Below are positions 63,193 to 64,000 of a DNA stretch of 64,000 nucleotides, in pieces; position 1 is the stretch's first letter, and the number at the start of each line of letters is the position of its first letter. The notes below the pieces were generated by a model. That model was not told the origin of the DNA. It was given only the letters and a program-made list of their open reading frames with translations, and did no database searches. Made by a program: the position numbers and the translations under genes. This DNA is from an uncultured bacterium (GTDB lineage: Bacteria > Verrucomicrobiota > Lentisphaeria > Victivallales > UBA1829): the NCBI GenBank assembly GCA_949292215.1, contig CASEYW010000102.1, positions 25,507-89,506 on the forward strand, read 5' to 3'.

Positions 63193-64000
63193 ATGACAGA
63201 CTGGAAACAGGTCAGGCTGGATACAGACCGGAATCTGCCGCTCTACTCCCAGATTTCCGATAAAATCCGAACCTTGATCCATACAGGAGAACTCCGGAAA
63301 GGCGAACGGATTCCGCCGACATCCGAACTCCAGGAGGTCTTCCGCGTCAGCGCGATCACCGTCGAAAACGGGATCAATGCGCTGGTGGAGGAAGGAATCC
63401 TTCTGCGCAGACGCCGTCTCGGAACGTTCGTCGCCGAAGAACAGGATGCCCCGCCGAAACCGCAGCAGGCAGCACACTGTATCAATGTCGTATTCAATAC
63501 GAATCGTCCGGGCGGACACTCCTATCTCGAACTCCTCTGCGAAATGGAACGGGTCTGCAAAGCAGACGGCTATACCATCCGTTTCACCCTCACTCATCCG
63601 GATCACCCCGAAAGCGCGGCTTATCTGACCGATCGCTGCGACGGGATCATCCTCATGGGAACTCCACGCGCCGAGCTGATTTTCAAACTCCTGAATGCCA
63701 TCCCGCTGGTCCTGATCGGAGATCCGGAAAATTCCACTCCGCATCTTCTGAAAAATCTCGATTATCTGGTCAATGACGATCAGGAACGCGCCTTTCTCTG
63801 CATCAAGCACCTTGTGGAGCTGGGACATCGCCGGATCATGGCGATCATCACCCCCGCCGGAACCCCCTTCGAACGGAACCAGAAGGCCGGACTCGAAAAA
63901 GCCCGGAAGGAATTCCACCTCTCCGATGAGGAATTCCATATCCTCCCCGTTGAAGATTATCTCCCCGAATTCGGCTACCAGGCGGCGTACTCCACGCTCT
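63193..64000 (+). CDS. GntR-type regulator with LacI-like sensor, C-terminus beyond the window
   Basis: About 269 codons are visible with an open frame to the last base. The GntR winged helix is PLYSQISDKIRTLIHTGELR, GERIPPTSELQEVFRVSAIT and EEGILLRRRRLGTFV. The sensor begins at about residue 75 with a periplasmic-binding-protein-like domain (CDGIILMGTPRAELIF, HLVELGHRRIMAIITPAG). ATG at 63193 follows AGGAGAGTTTTC. The regulated genes lie beyond the window. Confidence 0.9.
   Translation, partial: MTDWKQVRLDTDRNLPLYSQISDKIRTLIHTGELRKGERIPPTSELQEVFRVSAITVENGINALVEEGILLRRRRLGTFVAEEQDAPPKPQQAAHCINVVFNTNRPGGHSYLELLCEMERVCKADGYTIRFTLTHPDHPESAAYLTDRCDGIILMGTPRAELIFKLLNAIPLVLIGDPENSTPHLLKNLDYLVNDDQERAFLCIKHLVELGHRRIMAIITPAGTPFERNQKAGLEKARKEFHLSDEEFHILPVEDYLPEFGYQAAYSTL

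Overview
The window reads as a chromosomal segment of a Gram-negative, saccharolytic bacterium of the PVC superphylum, most likely a Lentisphaerota/Victivallis-type organism. This is inferred from large signal-peptide glycoside hydrolases, several regulators of the LacI, GntR and AraC types, and three pseudopilin-like proteins with the [12 protein letters not shown] helix, two of which also end in an H-x9-DG motif. No rRNA, tRNA, CRISPR array, phage or insertion sequence was seen. Coding is dense, and many neighbouring genes overlap by the sequence ATGA.

Layout. 1-3.7 kb: a minus-strand sugar-acid operon (enolase-superfamily dehydratase, KDPG/KDPGal aldolase, truncated clan-A glycosidase) divergent from an AraC regulator. 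3.8-6.8 kb: an unknown 85-residue gene, a YqfO/NIF3-like protein, a site-2 protease, xseA and a small exported CxC-repeat protein, closed by a strong terminator. 7-9.3 kb: a LacI regulator and an MFS transporter followed by a dispersed repeat. 9.4-14.3 kb and 23.8-38.1 kb: three regulator/pseudopilin/glycosidase modules. 14.5-17.2 kb: an MraZ-led cell-wall operon with a transpeptidase-less PBP-like protein and a SEDS glycosyltransferase. 17.3-19.6 kb: ornithine-lipid acyltransferases and a CobS-like membrane protein. 19.7-23.7 kb: a small membrane protein, an orphan ABC ATPase, a TPR protein and MutL.

38.2-40.4 kb holds a split chromate-type transporter and a mutarotase. 40.6-49.1 kb is the ammonia assimilation region: type III glutamine synthetase (minus) divergent from gltBD (plus), with a sigma-54-like -24/-12 element facing each way. 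Downstream of gltD lies a promoter-hairpin-terminator unit on the minus strand that looks like an unannotated small RNA. 49.6-50.8 kb encodes a ferredoxin/FrhB-domain protein. 50.8-60.8 kb is a LacI-controlled run of nine catabolic genes (oxidoreductases, two SDRs, an epimerase-like protein, an amidohydrolase, an MFS permease), ending in a second copy of the dispersed repeat. Transketolase (minus) and a truncated GntR/LacI-type regulator finish the window.

How it fits together: secreted glycosidases release sugars, MFS carriers import them, and the sugar-acid and oxidoreductase operons together with transketolase feed them into central metabolism, each unit under its own local regulator. The observations most worth following are (1) the threefold regulator/pseudopilin/glycosidase arrangement, with pseudopilins lacking the Gly before the prepilin cleavage site; (2) a PBP pedestal without a transpeptidase beside a SEDS enzyme; (3) the candidate sRNA near 49.3 kb; (4) an SDR without its catalytic Tyr/Lys beside an intact SDR; and (5) the repeat found downstream of both MFS genes. 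All functional statements come from reading translations by eye; no database search was run.
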